From contig JADJPS010000018.1 in the NCBI GenBank assembly GCA_016713105.1, forward strand, positions 310,001-374,000: 64,000 nucleotides of DNA, given 5' to 3'. How positions within the stretch are numbered: position 1 is the first letter of the stretch; each line of letters begins with the position of its first letter. Below the pieces are notes generated by a model. That model was not told the DNA's origin and did not search any database. It saw only the letters and a list, made by a program, of their open reading frames with translations. Position numbers and translations under genes: made by a program. This document shows, piece by piece, positions 16,925 through 25,687 of this stretch. Origin of the DNA: Devosia sp. (lineage in GTDB: Bacteria > Pseudomonadota > Alphaproteobacteria > Rhizobiales > Devosiaceae).

Positions 16925-19051
16925 CTATTCGGATGGGCAGCCAGTGGCGCCTTCGGGCACGATGCAGCCGCCATCGGGGACGACGCTGGTGACCCGCGGC
17001 GAGACCAGCACCCTGGCCATGTCGATCAGCTGCATGAACTCGGCGCGGTAGCCGCTCTCGTCGCTGCCGCGGGCGCCCTGCGCCAGCACGCGGATCGCCT
17101 CCCAGCTCATGTCCCCGTAGTTCGAGCCCTTGAGCTTCTGCCCGAAGGCGGCAACTGCTGCGGCAAAGCGCGCGTCCTCGGAGGCCTGGGCCAGTTCCTT
17201 GACCGCGATGTCCCTGCCGATCGGCTGTTCGATCAGCCTGGACGTGTCGCCGTCGGGCAGCTTGTAGCGCATCTTCAGGAACCCGATCTCGGCGCCGGCC
17301 GCGACCGCCGGGGCTGCCGCGTCCGTCTCGTAGCGCAGCGGGTCGTTGAGTTCGGCGCCCGAGCCGACCGGCGTGATCTCGTAGAGCGCCGTCACCGTGG
17401 TGCCCGCCCCGATCTCGCCGGCATCGACCTTGTCGTTGTTGAAGTCCTCGCGATTGAGTGCCCGGGTCTCGTAGCCGATCAGCCGGTATTCGCTCACCAC
17501 GGCCGGGTTGAACTCGACCTGGATCTTGACGTCCTTGGCGATGGTCTCGAGCGTGCCGCCGATCTCCTTCACCAGCACCTTCCGGGCTTCCTTGAAGCTG
17601 TCGATGTAGCTGGCATTGCCGTTGCCGTTCTGCGCCAGCGCCTGCATCGTGTCGTCGCCGAGATTGCCCTGCCCGAAGCCGAGCACCGAGAGGAACACGC
17701 CGCTGTCGCGCTTGTTCTTGATGTAGGTCTTCAGATCCTCCGGATCGTCGATGCCGACATTGAAGTCGCCGTCGGTGGCGAGGATCACCCGGTTGACCCC
17801 GTCGGCCACCTTGTTCTGCTCGGCCAGCCGGTAGGCGAGCTCGATCCCCTCGGCCCCGGCCGTCGATCCGCCCGCCGAGAGGTTCTCCAGCGCCGAGAGG
17901 ATCTTGGCCTTGTCCGTCGCCCTGGTCGGCTCCAGCACCACGCCGGCGGAGCCCGCATAGACGACGATCGACACCGTGTCGTTGGCGCCGAGCTGGTCGA
18001 CCAGCAGCGCAAAGGCGCGCTTCAGCAGCGGCAGCTTGTCCGGCTCGTCCATCGATCCCGAAGTATCGATCAGGAACACCAGGTTCGACGCCTTGTCCTC
18101 GCCGAGCGGCGGCACATAGCCCTTGATCCCGATCTGGACGATCTGCGTCTTCGAATTCCATGGCGTCGGATAGACCGAGACCGTCGGCTGGAACGGCGTC
18201 GCCGCATCGGCCGGCGCCGGATAGGCGTAGCTGAAGTAATTGATCAGTTCCTCGATCCGCACCGCGTCGGGCTCCGGCACCCAGCCATCGGTCAGCGCCC
18301 GCCGGACATAGGAGTAGGCGGCGGTATCGACGTCGATCGAGAAGGTCGAGACCGGCTCGTTCCTGACGATCTTCAGCGGGCTTTCGGTGAACTTCGCAAA
18401 CTCGTCGCCGGACGGATCGGTCGGCGCGACCATGGCGTCGACCGGCGCCGGCATGCCGACCGCCTCGGGCATCGGCGCATACTCGGCCATCATCCCGTCC
18501 TGCGACTGGATGCCGGCAGAAAGGCCCAACTTCGGCTGCGCGACGCCGCGGTTCACCGTCACCGGGGCCGCCGGCGCGGCTTCATCGGCCACGACAGTGC
18601 TGAGTTCCCCGGCTGGCGTCCCGGAGGCGGCCATCTCATTGGCAGTCACTGCTTCCTGCTCCTCCACGGCGACACGACCGGGCGCCGCGACGTCATCCGG
18701 CGTCACCATCGGGATCACGGCGTCGCGCACCATGGGCGGCACGCCGATCGGGCTGATCGCAGTGGAGGTATAGAGCTGGTAGCCGAGCGGCAGCAGCAGC
18801 AGCGCGATCGCGGCAGTGCCGAGGCCGTAGGTAAGGCGGGTATCCATGGTCCAGTTCCCTTTCGCAGTGGCGAACATGGACCTGAGACGCTGGATCAGCG
18901 GATTTCCTTGGGCGGCCACTCTCGCCGCGTGCTGCTCGGCATCGAAGGCCAGCAGGGCGGCATCGAGCGCCCGCTGCCGCGCCGCCTCGGAAGGCGAGGG
19001 CATGGCCGTGTGCTTCAGCAGTTTGAGCTTGTCGTCGTTCTGGTTGCTCAC
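16925..19051 (-). CDS. VWA-domain membrane protein (YfbK-like) in an ECF sigma operon
   Basis: The 708-residue protein has an N-terminal cytosolic stretch, one membrane segment (TYGLGTAAIALLLLPLGYQL, near residue 75), and an N-terminal VWA-associated domain with TFSIDVDTAAYSYVRR. A von Willebrand A domain follows, with the MIDAS motif DTSGS near residue 327, and then a C-terminal domain as in E. coli YfbK. The start is GTG 19051, which overlaps the sigma-factor stop as GTGA. The product ends in a Cys-containing tail. The N-terminal cytosolic part may act as an anti-sigma element, but this is inference. Confidence 0.85.
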   Translation of the reverse strand: MSNQNDDKLKLLKHTAMPSPSEAARQRALDAALLAFDAEQHAARVAAQGNPLIQRLRSMFATAKGNWTMDTRLTYGLGTAAIALLLLPLGYQLYTSTAISPIGVPPMVRDAVIPMVTPDDVAAPGRVAVEEQEAVTANEMAASGTPAGELSTVVADEAAPAAPVTVNRGVAQPKLGLSAGIQSQDGMMAEYAPMPEAVGMPAPVDAMVAPTDPSGDEFAKFTESPLKIVRNEPVSTFSIDVDTAAYSYVRRALTDGWVPEPDAVRIEELINYFSYAYPAPADAATPFQPTVSVYPTPWNSKTQIVQIGIKGYVPPLGEDKASNLVFLIDTSGSMDEPDKLPLLKRAFALLVDQLGANDTVSIVVYAGSAGVVLEPTRATDKAKILSALENLSAGGSTAGAEGIELAYRLAEQNKVADGVNRVILATDGDFNVGIDDPEDLKTYIKNKRDSGVFLSVLGFGQGNLGDDTMQALAQNGNGNASYIDSFKEARKVLVKEIGGTLETIAKDVKIQVEFNPAVVSEYRLIGYETRALNREDFNNDKVDAGEIGAGTTVTALYEITPVGSGAELNDPLRYETDAAAPAVAAGAEIGFLKMRYKLPDGDTSRLIEQPIGRDIAVKELAQASEDARFAAAVAAFGQKLKGSNYGDMSWEAIRVLAQGARGSDESGYRAEFMQLIDMARVLVSPRVTSVVPDGGCIVPEGATGCPSE

Positions 19052-19596
19052 AGGAGCCCCCTCAAGGTCTTTTTGGCTTCGTGGACGTGCCAGGAGACAG
19101 TCGCCTCCTTGCACCCCATGATCACGCCGGCTTCGGCGTGGCTCATCCCCTCCGCGTAAATCAGCAGCACCGCATCCCGTTGCTGGTCGGGAAGTTTGCG
19201 CACTGCAATCCAGAGTTCCTTGGCCGCCAGGGAGTCTTCCTGGTCGGGCAGGTATTCGTCCGGCGCCACCTCGGCGTAGCGGTCGACATTGCGGCCGCGC
19301 CGGCTCCGGGCCCGCTGCATGTCGCGCACCGCGTTCAGCGTCACGCGATAGAGCCAGCTGGTGAAGGCGCTGCGCCCGTCGAAGCTCTTCAGTATCGAGG
19401 CGAGCTTGACGCACACGTCCTGCGCCACGTCCTCGGCATCCGAAGCCTTGCCGCACCACTTGCAGGCGGTGCGGAAGATGAAATCATAGTGCCGCGCCAC
19501 CAGGTCCGCGAAGGCCCGGCGGTCGCCGCCGACCGCGCGCGCGATCAGCGTCTCGTCGGCAAGGCGCGGCGGGGGGGACTCATAGAATTGTGGCAT
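19048..19596 (-). CDS. ECF-family RNA polymerase sigma factor
   Basis: The protein is about 182 residues, with region 2 (ARHYDFIFRTACKWCGKASD, then DAEDVAQDVCVKL, FTSWLYRVTLNAVRD) and region 4 (LPDQQRDAVLLIYAEGMSHA, then a helix-turn-helix in EAGVIMGCKEATVSWHVHEA). ATG 19596 is preferred; a GTG seven codons earlier (19617) is possible and would give 189 residues. It overlaps the VWA gene by four bases. No classical anti-sigma gene is adjacent; the VWA protein sits in that position. Confidence 0.9.
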   Translation of the reverse strand: MPQFYESPPPRLADETLIARAVGGDRRAFADLVARHYDFIFRTACKWCGKASDAEDVAQDVCVKLASILKSFDGRSAFTSWLYRVTLNAVRDMQRARSRRGRNVDRYAEVAPDEYLPDQEDSLAAKELWIAVRKLPDQQRDAVLLIYAEGMSHAEAGVIMGCKEATVSWHVHEAKKTLRGLL

Positions 19597-19763
19597 CAAG
19601 GCAAATGACCGTGGCACCCGAACACACTCTCGCGTCGCATCTTAGGACTACGACGCCACTGCCGATGCCCTCCTTGGCCCGAGTGCAGAGATTTTTTCGC
19701 AGGCCTGGTCGCGCCAGGTGCAATCCTCTTGCCGCCGCCGCCGCGCCGGTTTACCCAAACTGC

Positions 19764-19946
19764 ATGTCCGAAGATCCCGAACCGCCCCGCAATCCCTGGT
19801 GGCGTCTGAACCCGGCCCGCATCGTGCTGCTGATCATGGGCGCGCTGCTCGCTCTCTATATCGCTTCCGCGCTCCTGGGCGGGATCGGCAACTACCAGAC
19901 CCTGCGGGACGCGAGCGATGCCGCGAAAGCGACATCGGCGAACTAG
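19764..19946 (+). CDS. Small single-pass membrane protein (60 residues)
   Basis: The predicted 60-residue protein begins MSEDPEPPRNPWWRLNPARI and then has one strong membrane helix (VLLIMGALLALYIASALLGG) and a short polar tail. The charged start, proline-rich linker and single helix give an N-in topology. ATG 19764 was chosen because the peptide is coherent from there; the upstream in-frame sequence is arginine-rich and unlikely to be translated. Function is unknown. Confidence 0.5.
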   Translation: MSEDPEPPRNPWWRLNPARIVLLIMGALLALYIASALLGGIGNYQTLRDASDAAKATSAN

Positions 19947-20018
19947 CAGCTCCAGCCGAGGGCCGGCCGCGGCGACCGGCTCGCGCCTCCTCGCGGTTCG
20001 AGGTCTCGAGCGGCGTCT

Positions 20019-20330
20019 TTACTGCTCCCGTCGGCACAGCCTCAGCATGCCATCCCGCACCCGGAGGATCGCGGCCTGCTGATCCTCCTTGGCTTCGTAG
20101 CGAGGTTCGAGGACGGCGAGTTCGCTGGCCACCTCGACCATCCCCCGCAGGCTGGGAGGATAGAGCCTCTCGATCTGAACGAGGTCCTTCATCTCCGCCC
20201 CGTTTTGGCGGAACTGCATGATCAGTTCGCCGATCTCGCCCATCAGGGCGCAGCGATCGAGCGTTTCCTGCGCTCCGGAGTGCTGCGGGACCGCCCACAG
20301 CGACGCTGCGAGTACGCCCACCCGCAGCAT
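20019..20330 (-). CDS. Small secreted hypothetical protein
   Basis: The 103-residue protein starts MLRVGVLAASLWAVPQ with a signal peptide ending near HSGAQE, followed by an alpha-helical charged domain (EIGELIMQFRQNGAEMKDLV, LRGMVEVASEL). Two cysteines remain in the mature part, one near the start and one at the end. The ribosome site AAGGGTGGGATC lies right before ATG 20330. It sits between a small membrane protein and mnmA. No family was recognised. Confidence 0.6.
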   Translation of the reverse strand: MLRVGVLAASLWAVPQHSGAQETLDRCALMGEIGELIMQFRQNGAEMKDLVQIERLYPPSLRGMVEVASELAVLEPRYEAKEDQQAAILRVRDGMLRLCRREQ

Positions 20331-20394
20331 GATCCCACCCTTCGACACGGCAATCCTCCCCCCGCTGCTGTCGGCTCCCTCCCGCCGACCCATC

Positions 20395-21540
20395 CTACGC
20401 CACAAGCGCCGCCGGCACGGCTTCGGCAATGAACCCGCCGCCCAGCACCTCGCTGGTCTCGCTCTCGTCGGCATAGAACACGCAGGCCTGGCCCGGCGAA
20501 ATACCGTGCTCGCCCGCGAACAGCGTCACGAACACCTCTCCGCCATCCATGTGCACCGCGCCGGCCTGCGGCGGCCGCGTCGAGCGCACCTTGACCTCGA
20601 GTGGCATGCCGTTGCCGGCCGCGAGCGACGCCAGTGTCTGCTCGCCGAGCCAGTTCACGTCCCTGAGCCGCACCGTCTTGGTCAGCAGCGCCGCGCGCGG
20701 CCCGACGATCACCCGTCCGGTCTGATGCTCGAGCTTGATCACGTAGAGCGGCTCGGCTGCCGCGATACCGAGCCCTTTCCGCTGCCCGATGGTGTAGTTG
20801 ATGATCCCGTCATGCCGGCCGAGCACGCGCCCGTCGAGATGCACGATCTCGCCCCCTGCCAGCGCCTCGGGGTGCATCTTGCGGATCACCTCGGTGTACT
20901 TGCCCTGCGGCACGAAGCAGATGTCCTGGCTGTCATGCTTGTCGGCGATTTCGAGACCGAACTCGCGCGCCAGTTCGCGCACCCGGGGCTTGCTCATGCC
21001 GCCGAGCGGAAACCGCAGGAAACCGAGTTGCCCGGGCGTCGTGGCAAACAGGAAGTAGCTCTGGTCGCGCGACGCATCGACCGGCCGGAACAGCCGCCGC
21101 CTGCCGTCGACCAGCCGGCTCTGCACATAGTGGCCGGTGGCCAGCACGTCGGCGCCGAGGTCCTGCGCCACCTCCATCAGGTCGACGAACTTGACGCTCT
21201 GGTTGCAGGCGATGCAGGGCACTGGCGTCTCGCCCTGCCGGTAGGCATTGGCAAACGGCTCCATGACGGCGTTGCGGAAGCGCTCCTCGTAGTCGAGGAC
21301 GTAGTGCGGGATGCAGAGGGTCTCGGCCACCCGGCGCGCATCGTGGATGTCCTGGCCGGCGCAGCAGGCGCCCTTGCGGTGCGTCGCCTCGCCATGGTCG
21401 TAGAGCTGCAGCGTGACGCCGACCACGTCATAGCCCTCGCGGGCGAGGAGGCCTGCAACAACCGAACTGTCGACGCCCCCCGACATCGCGACCACGACGC
21501 GCGTGTCCTCGGGGCGCTTGGGCACATCGAGCGAATTCAT
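20395..21540 (-). CDS. mnmA: tRNA-specific 2-thiouridylase MnmA
   Basis: The 381-residue enzyme makes 2-thiouridine at the wobble position of Lys, Glu and Gln tRNAs. The ATP-binding PP-loop SGGVDSS is at residues 20-26. The nucleophilic cysteine is in PCIACNQ (Cys112), and the second catalytic cysteine is in SQDICFV (Cys208). ATG 21540 was chosen because the family N-terminus starts shortly before the PP-loop; upstream in-frame sequence is arginine-rich. The gene is divergent from fliK. Confidence 0.95.
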   Translation of the reverse strand: MNSLDVPKRPEDTRVVVAMSGGVDSSVVAGLLAREGYDVVGVTLQLYDHGEATHRKGACCAGQDIHDARRVAETLCIPHYVLDYEERFRNAVMEPFANAYRQGETPVPCIACNQSVKFVDLMEVAQDLGADVLATGHYVQSRLVDGRRRLFRPVDASRDQSYFLFATTPGQLGFLRFPLGGMSKPRVRELAREFGLEIADKHDSQDICFVPQGKYTEVIRKMHPEALAGGEIVHLDGRVLGRHDGIINYTIGQRKGLGIAAAEPLYVIKLEHQTGRVIVGPRAALLTKTVRLRDVNWLGEQTLASLAAGNGMPLEVKVRSTRPPQAGAVHMDGGEVFVTLFAGEHGISPGQACVFYADESETSEVLGGGFIAEAVPAALVA

Positions 21541-21715
21541 CTCTGTCCTCGTCGGGAAGGGGTCAAGGTCCAGCCGACGGGCGCCCGTATAGGCGGTTTC
21601 CACCGGCCTGTCACGCCGCTTGCGCCCCGGCAGAATCTGCCGGGTGCGGCGCATTCTGCCGTGCGCCCGCTCCCGCAGTATCGGCTAACAGATTGATCCT
21701 GCACAGGATGTCACT

Positions 21716-21730
21716 CGGCACGGCGCTTGC
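21716..21730 (+). promoter_or_regulatory. Sigma-54 promoter for fliK-flgD
   Basis: The sequence GGCACGGCGCTTGCA has GG at 21716-21717 and GC at 21728-21729 with exactly ten bases between, matching the -24/-12 sigma-54 consensus (TGGCAC-N5-TTGCA) except for the first base. Transcription would start near 21741, about 26 bases before the chosen fliK start. The activator FlbD, which works with sigma-54, is encoded 9 kb downstream. Confidence 0.6.
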
Positions 21731-21766
21731 AGCGCACTTGTCGGACTATTGTATCGCGAGGCTCAG

Positions 21767-23374
21767 GTGTCGGCATCGGTATCGGTCGGGTTTTCTCCGG
21801 CTACATCGCCACTGATCTCAACCGGCGTCACCGCCGCGCCGGACGCTACCCCGGGCGGCGAGGCTGAGAGCCCGTTCGCGATCCTGCTGTCGCTCCTCGG
21901 CAACCAGCTGGCCGAAGCAACGGGCGAAACCGGCATCGCACTGCCGAAGGAACTGGCCGACAATCCGCTGCTGGCCTCGCTCACGACGGTCGCGACGGAG
22001 CTGCCCGAGCTGGCGACAGCCGATCCATCCGTGCTGGCTCAGGGCCTCGACACCGTCGTCGATGACGAGGCGGCCAACACCCTGCTCAAGGATCTCGCGG
22101 CCGCGCTCACCGCCATCAGCGACGCGCTCGAGACCGGCAAGCCGCTCGATCCGGCCCTCGAGGACAAGCTCGCCGACAACCTCGATGCCGTCGCCGCCCT
22201 GCTCGGCATCCCGCTGCCGCAGCCGACCACCGCGACAGCGACGGCCGGCGAGATACCGGCCATCGACGCCGTCGCGGCACCGGCCGCGCCGTCCTCCGGC
22301 AACCTCCCCGAACTGCCGCCGTCCGCCGACGACGCTCTCGAACCGGTCGATGATGCCGGGGCGCCCGCCGACATGCAGGCCAGACCGGTACCCGAGGTGC
22401 TGGCGCGCCTTGGCGCAGCTCTCGCCGAGCTCGCCACGCGGCTGGAGGCGCAGGCTCCGGCCCTCGCGAAGGCCGTCGCCGGGCTGGGCGAGCGCCTCGC
22501 CGCCGGTGATCTGCCCGACGAGATTCTCGCCGCCATCGGCGTGCCGCGTCAGGGCGAGACCACCAACAAGGACCTGCTGCAGCTCGTCGCGGCCCTGACC
22601 GCACCGAAGCCGGCGGCAGCTGGCAGTGCTCCGGCTCAACCGATCGCCGCGCCGAGCCTGGGTCTGCCGGATCTCGCCACTCCCGACGGCGAGGCGCCGC
22701 GGGCGGCGAATGCGGGCGACGCGGTGGCGACGACCAGGTTCACCCCGCTCGCCGACGCCCGGCCCGACGACAAGCCCGCACCGGAGGCGAAGCCCGCCGT
22801 CGCGACGAGCCGGCCTGCCGACCTGCCGGCCCCGGCCTCGAACAGTGCCGATCCGGCGGCCCTGGCCGTCGCGGCACCGCCGACAGCTGCTGCGGCGCCG
22901 GCGGCAAGGGCCGTCCACGCCGCCTACCAGGCCCCGGTACAGCAGCTCAACCTGCCGCAGGTGGCGTTCGAGCTGGCCCGCCAGGTCGAGGCAGGCAACA
23001 CCCGCTTCCAGATCCGCCTCGATCCGCCCGAACTGGGCCGCATCGATGTGCGGCTCGACCTCGACGGGTCCGGCACGGTCAATGCCCGCATGGTGGTGGA
23101 GCGTGCCGAAACGCTCGACCTCATGCAGCGCGACCAGCGCGCCCTGCAGCAGGCGCTGCAGCAGGCGGGCCTCGATGCCACCAAGACCAACCTCGAGTTC
23201 TCGCTGCGCCAGAACCCGTTCGCCCGCGACTTCGGCGGTGGCGACGGTCGCGGCCAGCCCTCCGGCTTTGCCGGTCCGGACCAGGGCGGCACCGGCGACG
23301 CCGCCGCACCCCCCGCGTCCACCACGCTCTACCGCGGCACGGCGACAGCCGGCGGCGTCAACCTGTTTGTATAG
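21767..23374 (+). CDS. fliK: Flagellar hook-length control protein FliK
   Basis: The 535-residue protein is alanine/proline-rich and of low complexity for about 400 residues, then has the conserved C-terminal hook-length domain (FELARQVEAGNTRFQIRLDP, then ELGRIDVRLDLDG and LQQALQQAGLD). FliK acts as a ruler and switches export from hook to filament substrates. GTG 21767 was chosen because CGCGAGGCTCAG gives a suitable ribosome site; a TTG at 21749 is also in frame. It heads a pair with flgD, ten bases downstream, behind a sigma-54 promoter. Confidence 0.88.
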   Translation: MSASVSVGFSPATSPLISTGVTAAPDATPGGEAESPFAILLSLLGNQLAEATGETGIALPKELADNPLLASLTTVATELPELATADPSVLAQGLDTVVDDEAANTLLKDLAAALTAISDALETGKPLDPALEDKLADNLDAVAALLGIPLPQPTTATATAGEIPAIDAVAAPAAPSSGNLPELPPSADDALEPVDDAGAPADMQARPVPEVLARLGAALAELATRLEAQAPALAKAVAGLGERLAAGDLPDEILAAIGVPRQGETTNKDLLQLVAALTAPKPAAAGSAPAQPIAAPSLGLPDLATPDGEAPRAANAGDAVATTRFTPLADARPDDKPAPEAKPAVATSRPADLPAPASNSADPAALAVAAPPTAAAAPAARAVHAAYQAPVQQLNLPQVAFELARQVEAGNTRFQIRLDPPELGRIDVRLDLDGSGTVNARMVVERAETLDLMQRDQRALQQALQQAGLDATKTNLEFSLRQNPFARDFGGGDGRGQPSGFAGPDQGGTGDAAAPPASTTLYRGTATAGGVNLFV

Positions 23375-23383
23375 GAGGCCATC

Positions 23384-24070
23384 ATGGCAGTCTCCGGAGT
23401 CGGTTCAACGTCCACCAGCTCGCTGAGCGGCACCCGCGCCACCATCGCGCAGAACTTCGACACCTTCCTGCAACTGTTGACCACCCAGTTGAGGAACCAG
23501 AACCCGCTCGATCCGCTCGACACCAACCAGTTCACCCAGCAGCTGGTGCAGTTCTCCGGCGTCGAGCAGCAGCTCAAGACCAACGATTTCCTCGAAGCCA
23601 TGATGCTCTCGACCCAGAACGCCAACAACTCCCAGGCGGTGAGCTACATCGGCAAGATGGTCACCGCCTCCGGCGTCCGGAGCGAACTGGTCGATGGCGC
23701 CGCCACCTGGCACTTCGCCGTCGACAAGCCTGCTACCATCACCGCCACCGTCCAGGACGCGAGCGGCAACACGGTGTACACCAAGGCCGGCACCGTCGCG
23801 AAGGGCGAGAGCGTGTTCAACTGGGACGGCGTCGGCACCGATGGCAAGCAGAAGCCCGACGGCACCTATTCGGTGCAGGTCGAGGCCCGCGACGCCGACG
23901 GCAACCTCATCAGCGTCGCCACCGAGATGACCGGCGAGGTCACCGGCATCGACTTCTCCGGCTCCGAGCCGGTGCTGATCGTCGGCGGCGCCCGCGTCAA
24001 CCTCTCGAGCGTCCAGTCGGTCCGCAGCAAGACCGCCACCGACGGAACGACGGACGAAGGCACGCTGTAG
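23384..24070 (+). CDS. flgD: Flagellar hook-assembly scaffold protein FlgD
   Basis: The 228-residue protein begins with the FlgD signature FLQLLTTQLRNQNPLDPLDT and FTQQLVQFSGVEQQLKTN. It continues with the beta-sandwich domain (GTYSVQVEARDADGNLISV) that caps the growing hook. It follows fliK by ten bases with a ribosome site (AGGAGGCCATC). Length and domain order are typical. Confidence 0.95.
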   Translation: MAVSGVGSTSTSSLSGTRATIAQNFDTFLQLLTTQLRNQNPLDPLDTNQFTQQLVQFSGVEQQLKTNDFLEAMMLSTQNANNSQAVSYIGKMVTASGVRSELVDGAATWHFAVDKPATITATVQDASGNTVYTKAGTVAKGESVFNWDGVGTDGKQKPDGTYSVQVEARDADGNLISVATEMTGEVTGIDFSGSEPVLIVGGARVNLSSVQSVRSKTATDGTTDEGTL

Positions 24071-24123
24071 GGGGTCCGGCACCTCGGGCCCGCCGCTCCG
24101 GCCTGATCGGGGCACCGCTGTAC

Positions 24124-24180
24124 CTCTCCCCGTCGGGGAGAGGGTGGACCGGCGCAGCCGGGACGGGTGAGGGGTCTCGC
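24124..24180. repeat. GC-rich dispersed palindrome after flgD
   Basis: CTCTCCCC and GGGGAGAG form a perfect hairpin with a 3-base loop at 24124-24142, followed by GGCGCAGCCGGGACGGGTGAGGGG. This resembles the common CCCTCACCC / CTCTCCCC intergenic repeat of Hyphomicrobiales. It lies between convergent genes and may also end transcription. Confidence 0.55.
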
Positions 24181-24204
24181 AACGTCCCCCGAGGCTACCA
24201 GCCC

Positions 24205-24783
24205 CTACTCCCCCAGCCCGGTCGGCAGCCCGTCCATGCTGGCGAGGTTCTGCTCCTGCCGGTAGGCGGCAAGCCCCTCCGGTCCCTTGGCCTCGGCCCA
24301 GCGGTCCATGGTGTCGCGTTCGCCCTCATAGGCCATCAGCGGCACGCCGTAGCCGCAGGAGGTCTTCACCAGGTCGAAGTCGATGCGGATGATCTGCCGC
24401 GCCCCCAGCGGCTCGGCGTCGCCATAGTGTTCGGCGAGCAGGGCCGCATACGCCGCGCCACCCCGCGCAATCGTCCGGCCGCGCCCGTAGAGCCTCAGGA
24501 TCAGCGGCGGCCCCTCGACGGCGCAGAACATGATGGTGAGCCGCCCATCGGCCAGAAGGTGCGCCGCCGTCTCGTTGCCGCTGCCGGTACGGTCGAGGTA
24601 GCACGCCGCGCTGTCGGAGAGCACGCGGAACAGGTCGGTCGAGCGCGGCGACAGGTTGATGCGGGTGCCCGCCGCGGCAGAAGCCGTGAAGAAGATGTGC
24701 TGGCGCCCGATGAAGTCGCGGTGGTGCGCGTTCAGCGCCGGATAGTCCCTGGCCATGTGCTGCCCGCCCCCCGTGTCCGTCAT
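24205..24783 (-). CDS. Pyridoxamine 5'-phosphate oxidase-family protein
   Basis: The 192-residue protein has the split-barrel flavin-binding pattern: HHRDFIGRQHIFFTASAA near the start, RINLSPR, then YLDRTGSGNETAAHLLADGR and LTIMFCAVEG. This subgroup binds FMN or F420-like cofactors and is usually of unknown substrate. ATG 24783 was used; ATG 24756 (MARDYPALNA) nine codons later is also plausible. It stands alone, divergent from sciP. Confidence 0.8.
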   Translation of the reverse strand: MTDTGGGQHMARDYPALNAHHRDFIGRQHIFFTASAAAGTRINLSPRSTDLFRVLSDSAACYLDRTGSGNETAAHLLADGRLTIMFCAVEGPPLILRLYGRGRTIARGGAAYAALLAEHYGDAEPLGARQIIRIDFDLVKTSCGYGVPLMAYEGERDTMDRWAEAKGPEGLAAYRQEQNLASMDGLPTGLGE

Positions 24784-24914
24784 GGTTGACGGACTGTGAA
24801 TTTGACTCGAGTTGTTGGCAAGTCTTGAGCGCGCCCGATCCGCCCCATACGTGTTGCGCGTTAACGTCGCCCCACCCGCAGAGCCCCGGCTTTTAACGCA
24901 TTCTAAGGAATGCC

Positions 24915-24929
24915 TTAGCCGAATTTTAA
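24915..24929 (+). promoter_or_regulatory. Candidate CtrA-binding site upstream of sciP
   Basis: TTAG-N7-TTAA at 24915-24929 differs by one base from the CtrA consensus TTAA-N7-TTAA. It lies about 50 bases before the sciP start. In Caulobacter the sciP gene is a CtrA target, so position and motif agree. The DNA around it is locally AT-rich compared with its neighbours. Binding has not been shown. Confidence 0.5.
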
Positions 24930-24979
24930 GTGCGTTGGGCTAGGGTCTGGGACGTGGTCAGGTTGAGTAAGTGAGTATA

Positions 24980-25258
24980 ATGACCGTACAGATGCGTCCC
25001 CGCGTAAAGTACGTGATCGGTCCGGATGGCAGTCCGTTGACGATCGCGGACCTTCCCCCCAAGGACACCCGCCGCTGGGTCATCCGCCGCAAGGCGGAGG
25101 TGGTCGCCGCGGTACGCGGTGGGCTGCTGAGCCTCGAGGAGGCGTGCCAGCGCTATACCCTCTCGGTCGACGAGTTTCTCAACTGGCAGGCCGCCATCGA
25201 CAAGCACGGCCTCGCCGGCCTGCGCACCACCTGGATCCAGCACTACCGCGAGGGGTGA
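24980..25258 (+). CDS. sciP: CtrA inhibitor SciP (DUF1153)
   Basis: The 92-residue protein reads MTVQMRPRVKYVIGPDGSPL, then LPPKDTRRWVIRRKAEVVAA, a helix-turn-helix of the Trp-repressor class, and LSVDEFLNWQAAIDKHGL. This is the DUF1153 family, whose Caulobacter member SciP binds CtrA at promoters and blocks polymerase recruitment. ATG 24980 matches the family N-terminus; GTG 24971 three codons upstream is possible. Location next to flagellar genes and 26 kb from ctrA fits a cell-cycle role. Confidence 0.9.
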   Translation: MTVQMRPRVKYVIGPDGSPLTIADLPPKDTRRWVIRRKAEVVAAVRGGLLSLEEACQRYTLSVDEFLNWQAAIDKHGLAGLRTTWIQHYREG

Positions 25259-25334
25259 GGAACGACGGGCCGGGGCTGGCAGTCGGTGGAGCGGCAGCCG
25301 CGAAGGGCCGGACGAGACGCGACCCGGTAGGGGC

Positions 25335-25470
25335 AAATCGGTCCGGTGGACCGATTTGAGCGGCGAACGCCGGAGCGCAAGCGACGGCCGGCCGAGGAAC
25401 GACGGGCCGGAGGCCCGGCAGATCGGTCCGGTGGACCGATTTGAGTTCCGAACGCCCTGAGCCCTGCGAA
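25335..25470. repeat. Tandem palindromic repeats, family A (two copies)
   Basis: Two copies of the family A palindrome lie at 25335-25357 (arms AAATCGGTCC and GGACCGATTT) and 25420-25442 (arms AGATCGGTCC and GGACCGATTT), each with loop GGT and a downstream GAACGCC tail. Between them lie GC-rich stretches built on CGGCCGG and GGGCCGG. The 430-base gap from sciP to the GST gene contains these, a possible terminator and another repeat, but no convincing gene. Confidence 0.78.
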
Positions 25471-25511
25471 GGGCCGGGCCGGTGGTTCCACGTGCACAAC
25501 GATACTCTCTC

Positions 25512-25541
25512 AGCCCGCCCGGCACACCGTGGCGGGCTTTG
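25512..25541 (+). terminator. Possible rho-independent terminator
   Basis: AGCCCGCC (25512-25519) pairs with GGCGGGCT (25531-25538) across an 11-base loop and is followed by a very short T stretch. The stem is strong but the T-run is weak. It could end sciP transcription about 250 bases beyond the gene, or be part of the surrounding repeats. Confidence 0.35.
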
Positions 25542-25550
25542 CGCGTGAAG

Positions 25551-25660
25551 GACCCCTCATCCGCCCTTCGGGCACCTTCGCCCACAGGGGGAGAAGGCGA
25601 TCCACGAGATTTCTCAGTCGGGACCCTTCTCCTTCTGGTGGGAAGCGGTCGCCGGAGGCC
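25551..25660. repeat. Dispersed intergenic repeat (CCCTCATCCGCCCTTCGGGCACC type)
   Basis: The stretch contains CCCCTCATCCGCCC, TTCGGGCACCTTC and GGGGGAGAAGG, which together make up a well-known class of rhizobial intergenic repeat, with a second GACCCTTCTCC segment facing it. It lies before the convergent end of the GST gene. Boundaries are approximate. Confidence 0.45.
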
Positions 25661-25687
25661 GGAAAAGGGCCGCCGCTGCCTCCCCGC

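Noticed and set aside
24926..25585. Minus-strand frame through sciP and the palindromic repeats
   Set aside because: It contains the translated family A palindrome (KSVHRTDLP-like peptides) and lies opposite sciP, so it is not a gene.
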